Source: Faecalicatena fissicatena | GTDB lineage: Bacteria > Bacillota > Clostridia > Lachnospirales > Lachnospiraceae | Length of the DNA: 64,000 nt | Direction: 5' to 3' | NCBI GenBank assembly: GCA_001028025.1 | Contig: LDAQ01000062.1 | Span: 1-64,000, forward strand | Part shown: positions 36,804 to 45,836 of the stretch, piece after piece | Position numbering within the stretch: the stretch's first letter is position 1 | Layout: each line of letters begins with the position of its first letter | Notes under the pieces: generated by a model | The model's database searches: none | The model's input: the letters and a program-made list of their open reading frames with translations, nothing else | Told to the model about the DNA's origin: nothing | Position numbers and translations under genes: made by a program

Positions 36804-37131
36804 AGTTATTTAGAATCTTTTTTGCCAATCCTGTTTTCGCGATTTTATAACTTATCTATGAATGATTTTGAATAGTTTATTCGTTAATCCACCTTTTATA
36901 TCATAATGTATGCATAACTTTTTTAAGATGCGTAATACTAATTTTACGACAGTATTACATTGATATTTTATTCTGTTTTTACAAAATCCACAGCAATACC
37001 GCATTCCGATCCGTGATTATTCCGGTATTTTATAATATTGTTATTTACGTAAACCCAGATGGGTCCCTCTAAGATAAAGAAGCTGTCCTTTCCGGCCGTT
37101 ACCCGGCCAGATGAAGGACAGCCTCTTTTGT
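36804..37131 (+). ncRNA. Candidate small non-coding RNA
   Basis: The stretch between a perfect promoter and a strong intrinsic terminator, about 330 nt, without a credible coding frame. It is AT-rich, with two internal inverted repeats. I do not recognise a known family. It could also be a long leader with an attenuator for the DUF368 gene, but that gene has its own promoter closer by. Confidence 0.35.
37082..37122 (+). terminator. Strong intrinsic terminator
   Basis: Outer arms GCTGTCCTT (37082-37090) and AAGGACAGC (37114-37122), inner arms GGCCG (37094-37098) and CGGCC (37104-37108), followed by a T-rich tail TCTTTTGTTTTC on the plus strand. Confidence 0.8.
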
Positions 37132-37261
37132 TTTCACGGTATTTTAACGTGACATTATTTTACTCTGCTGCCTTATCTGTGTTTTGAAACTGTCATAATA
37201 CACCCCTCTGTCCAAGACAGACTATTTCTGTTAAAAACCCGCTAAGATTCCCCCGGCCCCA

Positions 37262-37290
37262 TTGTGCCATGCTTTCTCTGCCCATATAAT
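37262..37290 (+). promoter_or_regulatory. Promoter of the DUF368 gene
   Basis: TTGTGC (37262-37267), 17-bp spacer, TATAAT (37285-37290). The -10 is perfect, the -35 weak. Transcription would begin about 15 nt before the ATG, just ahead of the ribosome site AAAAAGGAG. Confidence 0.5.
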
Positions 37291-37311
37291 AAAGCCCAAA
37301 AAGGAGATCGA

Positions 37312-38148
37312 ATGAAAAATACAAACTTACTTACAGCGCTCAAAGGAATGATTGTAGGAGGCACCATGCTTGTACCGGGTGTGAGCGGCGGCTCCATGGC
37401 AATGATACTGGGCATATACAACAGGCTGATTACTTCCGTCAGTTCCTTTATAAAACATAAAAAAGAAAGCTTTCTTTTCCTGGCGGCCTTCTCTGTGGGC
37501 GGCGGGCTCGGCATGGTGCTCTTCGCCCGCCCGCTGCTGGGGCTGATCCAAAATCATCCCATGCCTACCCTCTACTTCTTCATGGGTGCGGTTGCCGGCA
37601 GCGTGCCTTTGACGCTCAAGCAGGCGGAGATCCGGCGTTTTTCCTGGAAATATCCACTGTATATGGTCATCGGGCTGGCTGTTGTCCTACTGTTCTCCCT
37701 GCTGCCCTCCGGTACCTTTCAGGCGGATATGGCAAATGGGGCCGGCAGCTTCCTGCTTCTGGTATTTGCCGGATTTATTTCCGCTGTCGCCCTGGTGCTG
37801 CCGGGGATCAGCGTTTCCTACCTGTTTCTCCTGATGGGGATATATGATTCCGTTATGCGGGCAATCAGCAGTTTCGATCTGCCGTTTCTTGCACCGCTTG
37901 GCATCGGACTGATACTGGGCATTGTGCTCACCACAAAGCTGCTGGAGCATGCCATGACCAGATATCCCCGTCCGGCCTATCTGATCATACTGGGATTTGT
38001 ACTCGGCTCCATTGTGGAACTATTCCCCGGAATTCCGGCCGGTCCCGATCTGCTGTATTGTCTCCTTACATTCTTTGTAGGTTTCGGAGCAATTCGTTTT
38101 CTTTCTGCAAATGAAATGAAAGACACAAAGGAGCTAGCCGGTCAGTGA
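37312..38148 (+). CDS. DUF368 polyprenyl-phosphate transporter (PopT-like)
   Basis: 278 residues from ATG 37312 (AAGGAGATCGA ribosome site); the frame extends 16 codons up without support. About 8 membrane segments. Family motifs LKGMIVGGTMLVPGVSGGSMAMILGIYNRLI at the start and the matching inverted-repeat motif AGFISAVALVLPGISVSYLFLLMGIYDSVM in the second half are diagnostic of DUF368. DUF368 proteins have been shown to recycle undecaprenyl phosphate from the outer to the inner membrane leaflet for cell-wall and surface-polysaccharide synthesis. It converges with the exopolysaccharide operon, overlapping its last gene by 7 bp. The two are functionally compatible because the operon consumes lipid carriers. 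Confidence 0.9.
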   Translation: MKNTNLLTALKGMIVGGTMLVPGVSGGSMAMILGIYNRLITSVSSFIKHKKESFLFLAAFSVGGGLGMVLFARPLLGLIQNHPMPTLYFFMGAVAGSVPLTLKQAEIRRFSWKYPLYMVIGLAVVLLFSLLPSGTFQADMANGAGSFLLLVFAGFISAVALVLPGISVSYLFLLMGIYDSVMRAISSFDLPFLAPLGIGLILGIVLTTKLLEHAMTRYPRPAYLIILGFVLGSIVELFPGIPAGPDLLYCLLTFFVGFGAIRFLSANEMKDTKELAGQ

Positions 38149-39311
38149 TCCGTCTGCTCCCCGTGTATCCGCTCTATAATCCGTTCCGCCAGCACCTGGG
38201 CGCCTTTTCCGTCTTCTTCCATCCCCACGTGTTCCATAAACTGCATACATGCTGTTCTATACTTTTCTGTATCGAACGCCCGGATATTCTGCCCCAGCTG
38301 ATCTTCGTCCTCTGCCAGTGAAAAGGGAAGCTCTTTAAAGGAAAAGTACAGTTCCCGCTCTTTTGCCAGATATGCAGAGAGATCTCCCGCAAAAAGAAAT
38401 ACCGGCCTTCCCGTCAGCATAAACTCAAACATACTGCCGGAATAGTCCGTAATCATCACATCCGCGGCTGCCATCAGCTCCTGCATATCCGGATAATCCG
38501 AAGCAGGGATAATCTCGTCCGAACGGTACATCTCCTGATGTGCCACATTGGGATGCATTCTGAAGAGACAGACATAGTCCCCTCCAAACCTGCCATGCAG
38601 AGCCTTCAGGCAGGTTCTGATATCCAGCCGGTATCCTTCTGTTCCGGTTTTGGCCCTGAAGGTAGGTGCATAGAGGAGTATCTTCTTCTTTTCCTGGATC
38701 CGAAAGTATTCCCTCACCTTTTTGATTACACTGGACGGTGTATGGAGCAGAATCCCGTTTCTGGGATGACCGCACCGGATGACTTCCCCACTGTACCAGA
38801 AGCTGTTTCTGTATTTTTCTGCACGGAACGCATTGTTGGAATACATCAGATCCGTCATGGACGCATCTCTTACCGCCTTTCTTACATAGGCACGGTCCAG
38901 ACGGACGGCATCTCTTTCATTCTTCTTCAGCCCCAGGGAAGAATGCCACGTCTGAATATAATACTGATTTTTCTTTTTGGGTATCCGGATGCCGCTCTTA
39001 AAATTATCCACCCACACCCGGGCCGTTGCCAGCTCGAAGACCGCCCTTGCACCACCATATGGAACCGGGCGGATTCCTTCCGGAAATACTTCAGATCTAC
39101 TGCGGGTCAGCCATACCAGGTCCAGAGTTTCCTCTCTCTTTAAAAGCTCTTCTGCGATATACTTCGGGTCGCAGCCATATCCCCTGCCTCCAAAATTATC
39201 AAATACTACTTTGTTCTTCTTTACCGGCAGTACTGCCAGAAAACTTAAGATCTTCTCACATGCCGTCCAGTATGCCTTCTCCAGCCAGCACGGTTTCCGC
39301 TGCTTTTTCAT
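38142..39311 (-). CDS. CDP-glycerol glycerophosphotransferase family protein (TagF/TagB-like)
   Basis: 389 residues, no clear membrane segment. VVFDNFGGRGYGCDPKYIAEELLKR at the start, YYIQTWHSSLGLKKNERDA (the family's TWHG-like His), ILLYAPTFRA, FRMHPN and ADVMITDYSGSMFEFMLTGRPVFLF (the DYSS-like motif) define the family. Members transfer glycerol-phosphate or ribitol-phosphate from a CDP-activated donor to teichoic acids or capsular polysaccharides at the inner membrane face. The presence in a Pel-type operon suggests polyol-phosphate decoration of a surface polymer; no CDP-glycerol synthase is in the window. It is the last gene of the operon, 13 bp after the DUF4832 gene. Confidence 0.88.
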   Translation of the reverse strand: MKKQRKPCWLEKAYWTACEKILSFLAVLPVKKNKVVFDNFGGRGYGCDPKYIAEELLKREETLDLVWLTRSRSEVFPEGIRPVPYGGARAVFELATARVWVDNFKSGIRIPKKKNQYYIQTWHSSLGLKKNERDAVRLDRAYVRKAVRDASMTDLMYSNNAFRAEKYRNSFWYSGEVIRCGHPRNGILLHTPSSVIKKVREYFRIQEKKKILLYAPTFRAKTGTEGYRLDIRTCLKALHGRFGGDYVCLFRMHPNVAHQEMYRSDEIIPASDYPDMQELMAAADVMITDYSGSMFEFMLTGRPVFLFAGDLSAYLAKERELYFSFKELPFSLAEDEDQLGQNIRAFDTEKYRTACMQFMEHVGMEEDGKGAQVLAERIIERIHGEQTDH

Positions 39312-39324
39312 TTCCTCTCTGCCC

Positions 39325-40572
39325 TCACTGATTTATATTAGCCAATGTGTTGACTCCATTGTTATAGGTGGTTTTGTCATTTGCCAGCTGCAGGCAATAT
39401 GCGTCCACAATATCCCCCGGCTCCTCTTTTGAGATCTGGATTCCTGCGGACATCCCGTACTCTTTTTGTTCCCTTTTGGAAAAAGGATTTTTAAACTCCG
39501 CAGAAACCGTCCCCTCTTCTTTCGAATCCATCACCACTTCAGCTTTAATCCGCCTGGTCTTGCCCCCGCACTCCAGGATAAAATACCAATGATAGTCCGG
39601 ATCAATCATCGCGAAGCCGCTGTTTCTGATTTTCAATTTCAGCCGCATCTTCTTTTTTTCTGCAAAATGCCTGTCTATGCTGAACGTTTCCGCCCAGGGC
39701 CTGCAGCCCAGATGCATTTTAATATACTCATCCCCCGGCACATCCTCATATTCCTGGGATGCCCAGTATTCCCAGACTTCGCTGCTGTACTCCTGGTTCA
39801 GATAGGACAGATTCAGCTGCCGGGCCTCTTCCACCACATTTTCAATGGCGGTAAATTCACTGACAAACGGCATTTCGCCTCCGTTGAACGGCACCTTAAT
39901 ATTCTCTGCAGACCATTCCAGATCCTCTTCTCTATTGTAATCTTCCCGGTAGGTGCCCAGATCGCTTTCACTGGAAAATAAACCGTCATTATAGACTCCC
40001 AGTCTGCCGGTATTACATCCCCACTTGGCGGCCTCCCGTATGAACTTCTGCCTCCTCACAGAGAGAGGTATTCTCTCGTCCAGCACATCCTCCCATTCCC
40101 GGATGACCTCCATGCGGTATCTCTTCGTATCCATATACCGGCTCTGGGTCCACTCCCCAAAAGCTCCTATCATCCCGGCCTGAACTCCCATAATACAGCT
40201 TTTGTATGTATTCAGAACGGCTCCTGTCTGTCGGATATGCTTTAACATAATCTCAAAATCCGGATCCTCATACTCACCCGTAAAATCATAGGCCGCCCGG
40301 AAGATTACAGAAAGTCCCAGATCTTCTGCCGCCTGCAGCGCATTTCTCAGATCCTGCATCTTTTCCTCCGGTATCACATCCAGTTCTCTCTCGTCATCCA
40401 GCAGAAACGTAAGCAGAACGACACGGTAATCCGGGTGTTCCTCCACTACATCGTACAGACGCCCCAGATCCCCCGTCGAACACTGGAAATAAGTTCCCTG
40501 GAAGGGGTTTGCCGCCATCTGGCTGCCCTCCTCATATGTAAATACAATTCTCGCCTGATACTCTGATATCAT
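39325..40572 (-). CDS. DUF4832/DUF4874 surface protein
   Basis: 415 residues from ATG 40572. ANPFQGTYFQCST, YRVVLLTFLLDDERELDVIPEEKMQDLRNALQAAEDLGLSVIFRAAYDFTGE and MGVQAGMIGAFGEWTQSRY give the barrel-like DUF4874 part (compare GEWHG-type loops); the C-terminal beta domain (MRLKLKIRNSGFAMIDPDYHWYFIL) gives DUF4832. Families of this kind are secreted and found beside glycosyltransferases; they look like inactive or active glycoside hydrolases. In frame upstream of the ATG there is a strongly hydrophobic stretch (codons for RRIVLVFIFAAAVIWM, 40617-40570), but no ATG, GTG or TTG between it and the upstream stop, so either an ATT start at 40620 or a shorter soluble form is used. Confidence 0.75.
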   Translation of the reverse strand: MISEYQARIVFTYEEGSQMAANPFQGTYFQCSTGDLGRLYDVVEEHPDYRVVLLTFLLDDERELDVIPEEKMQDLRNALQAAEDLGLSVIFRAAYDFTGEYEDPDFEIMLKHIRQTGAVLNTYKSCIMGVQAGMIGAFGEWTQSRYMDTKRYRMEVIREWEDVLDERIPLSVRRQKFIREAAKWGCNTGRLGVYNDGLFSSESDLGTYREDYNREEDLEWSAENIKVPFNGGEMPFVSEFTAIENVVEEARQLNLSYLNQEYSSEVWEYWASQEYEDVPGDEYIKMHLGCRPWAETFSIDRHFAEKKKMRLKLKIRNSGFAMIDPDYHWYFILECGGKTRRIKAEVVMDSKEEGTVSAEFKNPFSKREQKEYGMSAGIQISKEEPGDIVDAYCLQLANDKTTYNNGVNTLANINQ

Positions 40573-40654
40573 CCATATAACAGCTGCAGCAAATATGAAA
40601 ACTAAAACAATTCGCCGAATCCTGCTCCGGCCTCTTCTCTCTCTTTTAATTGGT

Positions 40655-41644
40655 TTAAACCTCCGGAAATAATTTCAGGTATACCTCTGCCATAATTCTG
40701 TATGCCGGCGGCGACACGGAAAATACGATGACGGAAAGTTTATCCGTAAATCCCGCACACTTCATAATCTCTTTTTTATAAGGTCTGTAAGTTTTCTTCC
40801 ATTCCGCTCTCAGCAATGCTCCAAGCTCTTTTCTGCCGGGCAGGAACTTTGCAGTCCGGTACCAGGCAATCTGCAGGTTTGTCAGATATCTTTTTCTCGC
40901 ATATTGTTCCAGCTCCGGGTCCTTTTTCTCCCGGAAATATGAAACCGCCTCCTTCAGTGCCCTGATTTTATCCAGCCGCTTCACCTGAAATCCGTCATTC
41001 ATGATACTACCGCCGCGCTGCAGATAATGGTAGAGCGTTCGTTCCGATACGGCCACCCGGCCGGCAGAATAAAAAACGCGGTAGGTCACAAATTCATCTT
41101 CATGAGTTTTCCCCTCCGGATATACCAGAAGGGACTTCAGATCTCTGTGATAGAGCTTTCCCCAGGCGGTAATCATTGTCCGCCGGCTTTCCTTCACGAT
41201 CTGCTCCGCCGCCTGCCTTCCCGTATACACCCAGGTATGACAGTCTTTTTCATCCCTGCCTTTCCTCTGCTCCTTTTTGTTTTCCCACTCCAGACAATAA
41301 TCACAGACGGATACCTGTGCCTTGAAATGTACGGCATTATGATACAGTACCTCCAGGTACTTTGGATCAACCCGGTCATCGCTGTCTATATATGTTATAT
41401 ACTCCCCTTCTGCCAGGCTAAGCCCCGTATTTCTCGCCCCGGACAGTCCGCGGTTTTTCTGGTGTACGGTACGGATCCTGGCATCCCCTCGGGCATATTT
41501 GTCGCAGATCTCCCCGCATCTGTCCGGGGAACCATCGTCTACCAGGATCAGTTCAAAATCCTGAAACGTCTGACCGAGAATAGAGCGGATGCATCGATCC
41601 AGATATTCCTCCACCCCGTAAACCGGGACAATGATACTAATCAT
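40655..41644 (-). CDS. Family 2 glycosyltransferase
   Basis: 329 residues. The N-terminal GT-A fold is clear: ISIIVPVYGVEEYLDRCIRSILGQTFQDFELILVDDGSPD, KNRGLSGARNTGL and YITYIDSDDRVDP (DxD-like metal site at about 92-94). The C-terminal part is helical with many aromatic and basic residues and no multi-spanning region, as in CpsI/WchA-type capsular transferases. It adds one sugar from a nucleotide donor to a growing lipid-linked chain at the cytoplasmic face. It lies in the exopolysaccharide operon, 13 bp after another GT2. Donor and acceptor are not readable. Confidence 0.92.
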   Translation of the reverse strand: MISIIVPVYGVEEYLDRCIRSILGQTFQDFELILVDDGSPDRCGEICDKYARGDARIRTVHQKNRGLSGARNTGLSLAEGEYITYIDSDDRVDPKYLEVLYHNAVHFKAQVSVCDYCLEWENKKEQRKGRDEKDCHTWVYTGRQAAEQIVKESRRTMITAWGKLYHRDLKSLLVYPEGKTHEDEFVTYRVFYSAGRVAVSERTLYHYLQRGGSIMNDGFQVKRLDKIRALKEAVSYFREKKDPELEQYARKRYLTNLQIAWYRTAKFLPGRKELGALLRAEWKKTYRPYKKEIMKCAGFTDKLSVIVFSVSPPAYRIMAEVYLKLFPEV

Positions 41645-41657
41645 AACTTTCGCTCCT

Positions 41658-42722
41658 TTACTTTAAAACTGCGGATGCATACCGCTTCATAACCGGATAG
41701 CAGACATAAAAAAACAGGCTGATGCTCTTTATCATTTTCCGTTTCAGCGCACACATACAGAAAAGATAAAACCACCGCTGCAGCACTGAGGGGAGTGACT
41801 TCAGATGTTCTCCCGCGCCCGGATATCCAAGCGCCTTTTCAACCTCTGCCGCCCCTGCGAATGTCCATGCCCGCTCCTGCAGGCTTTCCAGAGACTTTCC
41901 TTCATAGGGGATGTTTTTAATCATAGACCAGCAGAAAGACCGCATGATCAGAGGAACTACCATATCCATGTTCTCCCCCAGCAAATCTTCCCTGTCGAGA
42001 AAACCAACGAGAGACCGGATCATATTGACGCTTTTTATATGAACCTCAGGATCTGATTTCCGGGTGGTAGACACATGATCCGTCACATAATAACAGACCG
42101 GACAGTCTGTACAGTAAAATTCCGGATCATGGCTCCACACCTTCATATTAAAGAGAAAATCCTCCATATTCATGGCGCGGATATCATCCATCCATATGTC
42201 ATGGTCCAGCAGAAACTCTCTCCTGTATAATTTATTCCACACATACCCAAACATACTCTCTGTCTTCACTTTATGGTACAGCGCCGTTTCAGCAGTGCTT
42301 CCTTCCCGCTTCATCAGCCCCTCCCCGGGGACGTGTACCCGTTCCTTTTCGCCAGCACTTACCCGGTAATAGCCGCCCATGGCAACATCCGCACAGACGG
42401 CCCCGGTCTGCTTCCACAGCCTGTATATCTGTTCAACGTCTGCCCGGTCATCCGCATCGGCAAAACAGATATACTTTCCCACAGCCTCCCTGAGGCCGTA
42501 ATTTCTTGCCAGCCCCTGCCCGCAGTTCGGGATATGGAAAACTCTGACCCGGCTGTCCGCTGCCGCCTCTTCATCGCAGATTTTTCCTGTGCTGTCCGAA
42601 GAGCCGTCATCTATAACCAGAATTTCTATCTGTTCCCCGTTCTCCCATTTCCGAATCTCACGGATACAGCGGCGTATAAACTTTTCCCCATTATATACGG
42701 GAATAATAAAGCTGATTTCCAT
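41658..42722 (-). CDS. Family 2 glycosyltransferase
   Basis: 354 residues. GT-A motifs: ISFIIPVYNGEKFIRRCIREIRKWENGEQIEILVIDDGSSDSTG, CGQGLARNYGLREAVGKYICFADADDRAD (DxDD site about 90-94). A middle segment with FGYVWNKLYRREFL and MNMEDFLFN is typical of Firmicute capsule GT2 enzymes. The C-terminus is rich in aromatic residues near the membrane (WFYLFCMCALKRKMIKSISLFFYVCYP). It probably acts just before or after the neighbouring GT2 in making the repeat unit. The 170 bp upstream contain a tandem repeat with hairpin potential, so its translation may be controlled separately from the upstream flippase gene. Confidence 0.92.
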   Translation of the reverse strand: MEISFIIPVYNGEKFIRRCIREIRKWENGEQIEILVIDDGSSDSTGKICDEEAAADSRVRVFHIPNCGQGLARNYGLREAVGKYICFADADDRADVEQIYRLWKQTGAVCADVAMGGYYRVSAGEKERVHVPGEGLMKREGSTAETALYHKVKTESMFGYVWNKLYRREFLLDHDIWMDDIRAMNMEDFLFNMKVWSHDPEFYCTDCPVCYYVTDHVSTTRKSDPEVHIKSVNMIRSLVGFLDREDLLGENMDMVVPLIMRSFCWSMIKNIPYEGKSLESLQERAWTFAGAAEVEKALGYPGAGEHLKSLPSVLQRWFYLFCMCALKRKMIKSISLFFYVCYPVMKRYASAVLK

Positions 42723-42752
42723 AGTGCCTCCCCTTTTCAGATACCTTATTCT

Positions 42753-42882
42753 GCAGTTTACTGCGGACCCGCCCGAAGGGCATTAATTACGGGGTGCCCT
42801 TGGGTATACATGATTCCGCAGTTTACAGCGGGCCCGCCCGAAGGGTATAAGTTACGGGATACCCTTTGAGTATACAAGATTT
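42753..42882. repeat. Two tandem 65-bp units with covarying hairpins
   Basis: Units 42753-42817 and 42818-42882 share GCAGTTTAC, GCCCGCCCGAAGGG, a TTACGGG loop and GTATACA. Each holds a stem: AAGGGCA (42776-42782) with TGCCCTT (42795-42801), and AAGGGTAT (42841-42848) with ATACCCTT (42859-42866). The C/G pair of unit 1 is a T/A pair in unit 2, a compensatory change that argues for a conserved RNA fold. It lies between the flippase and the first GT2 inside the operon. Confidence 0.7.
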
Positions 42883-42892
42883 CCCCGGTATC

Positions 42893-44392
42893 TTATGTCC
42901 CGCTGCATCGCTTCATCTTCTGTCTGAAAATCAGGTAAAAGACCAGATAACACAGATTGCAGACTGTTCCGCAGACTGCTGCCTTCAGGAGGAAGTATAA
43001 AATCCCGCCGTCCGGAAGCGCCCTGACAGCCATACCTGTAACAAAAAGGGACACCGCCATCTGCAGAAGCGTGATGAACTGATAATATACTTCATTCATA
43101 AAACTCTTCTTGAAATATTTGTATACAATAAGCGGCTCATACCAGAACAGCGTCACTGCCGACGCAATGGTTGTCGCAAATAAAATCCCCCAGAGCCCCC
43201 ATATTTTTCCCATGATATAGGAAAGGAAGATATTCAGTCCGCCCTTAATCAGGATCATCCGCTTGATATTCTTAAACAGGCCGGCGCTCTCCCGGTACAT
43301 TTTTGTGGCTGACCGGCATATCTCCAGATAATAGTTCACTATAATCACAATAATGACATCCCGGGAAAGCAGTTCCACCGATCCCATCCATATCTTAATA
43401 AAATCCTGGACCAGATAATAAAAGCAGACAATGGTCGCGCCCGCCATCCAGGAATTGATGAACGAATAAAACTGAAAACCGTTATACTGGTTCTCTCTTT
43501 CGCTGACCGACATCATCTGCCCCACTCTGGCTGTAATCGCCTCGTAAAATGCTGCAATCAGGCTGGTAATCCCCGCAATAATGAACTGATAATTGGAATA
43601 GATGCCAACCATGGCCGTGCTGATAAAGCGGGAAATAAATATATTATCTGTATTGCTGATCAGAACTTTACCAAAACGGTACATGACCATGTCAGAAACA
43701 TTGCTCCTGATCGTATCCGCTTCCTCTTTTTCAAGTTCCCCGCTCTTATGAAAAAGATAACCGTAACGGGTCTTGAGATATCTTCCAAAAATCGCATTGA
43801 TCAGAATATTCTTAACGAGAATACAAATAACAAATGCCTCGTAGCTTCTGAAAAACTTCAGGAGCAGAATCTCGATCACAAGAGCCGAGGCGTCCACCCC
43901 TCCGGTCACAGCCGCCACAAAATAACGGCGCTGGTCTGCCTGGATAAAATAATTTCTCACCATATGCCTGTTGTAAAGAACAACCGACAGCATAAAAGTC
44001 AGATATGTAACTGCGACTTCCACATCGCTGATACTGGCATTTACGGAGAATACCGCAAATATAGTGGTTAGAGTTCCGATTCCCAGAACCGTCCATGTCA
44101 TTTTTTTATATATACTGTCATACTGCTTATAGATCGCAGCCAGTCTTTCCCGGTCCCCCCTGGCCAGCGGGCCGTAAAAACTGAACAGCATCGCCGTCCC
44201 CGCACCAAAATAAGCAAAAGACAGTACGTCGCAGAAATTGGAGTACAGGCTTTGCAGCCCCAGATACTCCACGTTCAAATACAGGCATATCACCCGTTTT
44301 GATATCAGATTAATCACCAGTGACAAAACCTGGCTGAGCATACTGACAATGATATTCCATTGCAGCAGCCTTTTTCCCCTATCCTGCTGCAT
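42893..44392 (-). CDS. Polysaccharide flippase (Wzx/MATE-like, PST family)
   Basis: 499 residues from ATG 44392 (AAGGAGCGCA ribosome site). About 12 to 14 membrane segments. The opening RLLQWNIIVSMLSQVLSLVINLISKRVICLYLNVEYLGLQSLYSNFCDVLSFAYFGAGTAMLFSFY and the cytoplasmic AAIYKQYDSIYKKM stretch match Firmicute capsule flippases. It should move an undecaprenyl-linked oligosaccharide across the membrane. Pel systems normally export through PelG, so a second exporter-like protein in the same operon is unusual. It overlaps pelG by 14 bp. No Wzy-like polymerase is obvious unless the 742-residue membrane protein serves. Confidence 0.88.
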   Translation of the reverse strand: MQQDRGKRLLQWNIIVSMLSQVLSLVINLISKRVICLYLNVEYLGLQSLYSNFCDVLSFAYFGAGTAMLFSFYGPLARGDRERLAAIYKQYDSIYKKMTWTVLGIGTLTTIFAVFSVNASISDVEVAVTYLTFMLSVVLYNRHMVRNYFIQADQRRYFVAAVTGGVDASALVIEILLLKFFRSYEAFVICILVKNILINAIFGRYLKTRYGYLFHKSGELEKEEADTIRSNVSDMVMYRFGKVLISNTDNIFISRFISTAMVGIYSNYQFIIAGITSLIAAFYEAITARVGQMMSVSERENQYNGFQFYSFINSWMAGATIVCFYYLVQDFIKIWMGSVELLSRDVIIVIIVNYYLEICRSATKMYRESAGLFKNIKRMILIKGGLNIFLSYIMGKIWGLWGILFATTIASAVTLFWYEPLIVYKYFKKSFMNEVYYQFITLLQMAVSLFVTGMAVRALPDGGILYFLLKAAVCGTVCNLCYLVFYLIFRQKMKRCSGT

Positions 44393-45836
44393 TGCGCTCC
44401 TTCTTTCGGTAAACAACTTTTCCTTTATTAGAAGACTTCATCGTATCCACGACCTTATAATCGCAGAATATGAAGGTATCCAGATTTCTCTCGATCCAGC
44501 GTATTCTGAAAAAGCTGTATGTCCATCCCACCAGCATCCCGATAAATACTCCTGCGCCCCAGAACGGAATCGCCCACTTGCTGGAGAACAGACTGCCAAT
44601 CAGAGTCGCCAGGAAGAAAAGGCCTCCTGTCAGAAAAGCACCGGTCATATCCGCAAAATAATACAGATAAATGATGTTCCCATACATCATGAAGATTCCG
44701 AGAAAAGCAACAACCAGCACCGGATATATTGTCATCGTCACACTGTCAAACCCAATCTGCTTCCCAAACAGTACCATAAACAGAAATATGACTGAAGTAA
44801 TTGCGATCTGCGTGCCGAACACCTGGATAATCTGCTGGGAGAGAGTCCGAAACAGCTTCTTTCTTCCCTTTACGATCATTTTATAAGTGCCTCCGATAAC
44901 GCCTTCCATATATTCCTTATAGGCAGTATGAAACCTTGTCTCCACGACAACCATGAAAGATACCATTACTGAGATGTTCGTAAACATGGCAAGACAGGAT
45001 GCCATATCATAAGCCTGATGGCTGTAATAAGTAGACGCTATATAGAGACGCCCCGGCACAGTCCAGAACACAAAATTGTGGACATATAATCCCAGAATGT
45101 ATAGAAAATTTGCCCCTAACAGTCGTTTAAACGACCATAAGTAACGTATGCACTCTCCATATTCGCTGGATACACTCTTGAAATATCTTTTGATATAGGA
45201 AAAATCACAGACTGCGATTACAAAAAAGCCAATGGACAGCCCGTATATAATGGAATGAATTGCATCCTGCCCCACGACTTTGAAGAAAACGAATGACACA
45301 ACAAAGCTGATTACCATCCCAATCACGAAAAATAATGCGATGATTTTATAATCTTTCGTCGCATGCAGATATGTGATTGCAAAAAACAGGATCACCAGAG
45401 AGATCCACTGCACATACGCCGCAATGATGAACGGCAGGTCAATCTTTCCGCGCACCCTCAGGCTCCATCCCACCGGCAGGAAGAGTATCGTCGCTATGAT
45501 ACAGCATATGGAATTCCCCATATAATAGGATGCCAGAATATTGGAGTACTCTTCCATGTAGAATTTATCCGCAAGATACCTTGAGAAGATTACATTAAAC
45601 GGCGAAGTCAGTATAACAGAAAAGATGAAGGTATACAGGATAGTAGAGGACAGCAGTTCCCGATCTGCATAGGGCACCTTTGTCATCCCCAGAAAGAAGT
45701 AGAGCAGAAGGATCGCCATAATCACAAGTATCATCGGACCAATAGTCACAAGGGAGCTGTAGACAACGCCCAGCATCCCCCTGGAGATACTTTCTTTTCT
45801 ATATATTTTCTTCAGTTCAAAACCGATACCAGCCAT
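44379..45836 (-). CDS. pelG: Pel exopolysaccharide exporter PelG
   Basis: 485 residues with about 12 membrane segments. MAGIGFELKKIYRKESISRGMLGVVYSSLVTIGPMILVIMAILLL is the PelG N-terminal signature (GFELR/K...), and YSNILASYYMGNSICC and WAIPFWGAGVFIGMLVGWTYSFFRIRWIERNLDTFIFCDY are also typical. In Pel systems PelG forms, with PelD, PelE and PelF, the inner-membrane complex that synthesises and exports a cationic GalNAc/GlcNAc-type polymer. The start overlaps the pelF stop by one base, as in many pel loci. Confidence 0.92.
   Translation of the reverse strand: MAGIGFELKKIYRKESISRGMLGVVYSSLVTIGPMILVIMAILLLYFFLGMTKVPYADRELLSSTILYTFIFSVILTSPFNVIFSRYLADKFYMEEYSNILASYYMGNSICCIIATILFLPVGWSLRVRGKIDLPFIIAAYVQWISLVILFFAITYLHATKDYKIIALFFVIGMVISFVVSFVFFKVVGQDAIHSIIYGLSIGFFVIAVCDFSYIKRYFKSVSSEYGECIRYLWSFKRLLGANFLYILGLYVHNFVFWTVPGRLYIASTYYSHQAYDMASCLAMFTNISVMVSFMVVVETRFHTAYKEYMEGVIGGTYKMIVKGRKKLFRTLSQQIIQVFGTQIAITSVIFLFMVLFGKQIGFDSVTMTIYPVLVVAFLGIFMMYGNIIYLYYFADMTGAFLTGGLFFLATLIGSLFSSKWAIPFWGAGVFIGMLVGWTYSFFRIRWIERNLDTFIFCDYKVVDTMKSSNKGKVVYRKKERNAAG

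Larger units (their letters stand above)
36661..37311. other. Long AT-rich intergenic region after the protease gene
   Basis: About 650 bp without an open frame of coding quality. In order it holds a 24-bp palindrome at 36698-36721 (protease terminator), a consensus promoter at 36769-36797, AT-rich sequence with two inverted repeats (GTAATACT...AGTATTAC near 36930-36960 and AATACCG...CGGTATT near 37000-37035), a strong terminator at 37082-37122, and the DUF368 promoter at 37262-37290. Confidence 0.6.
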
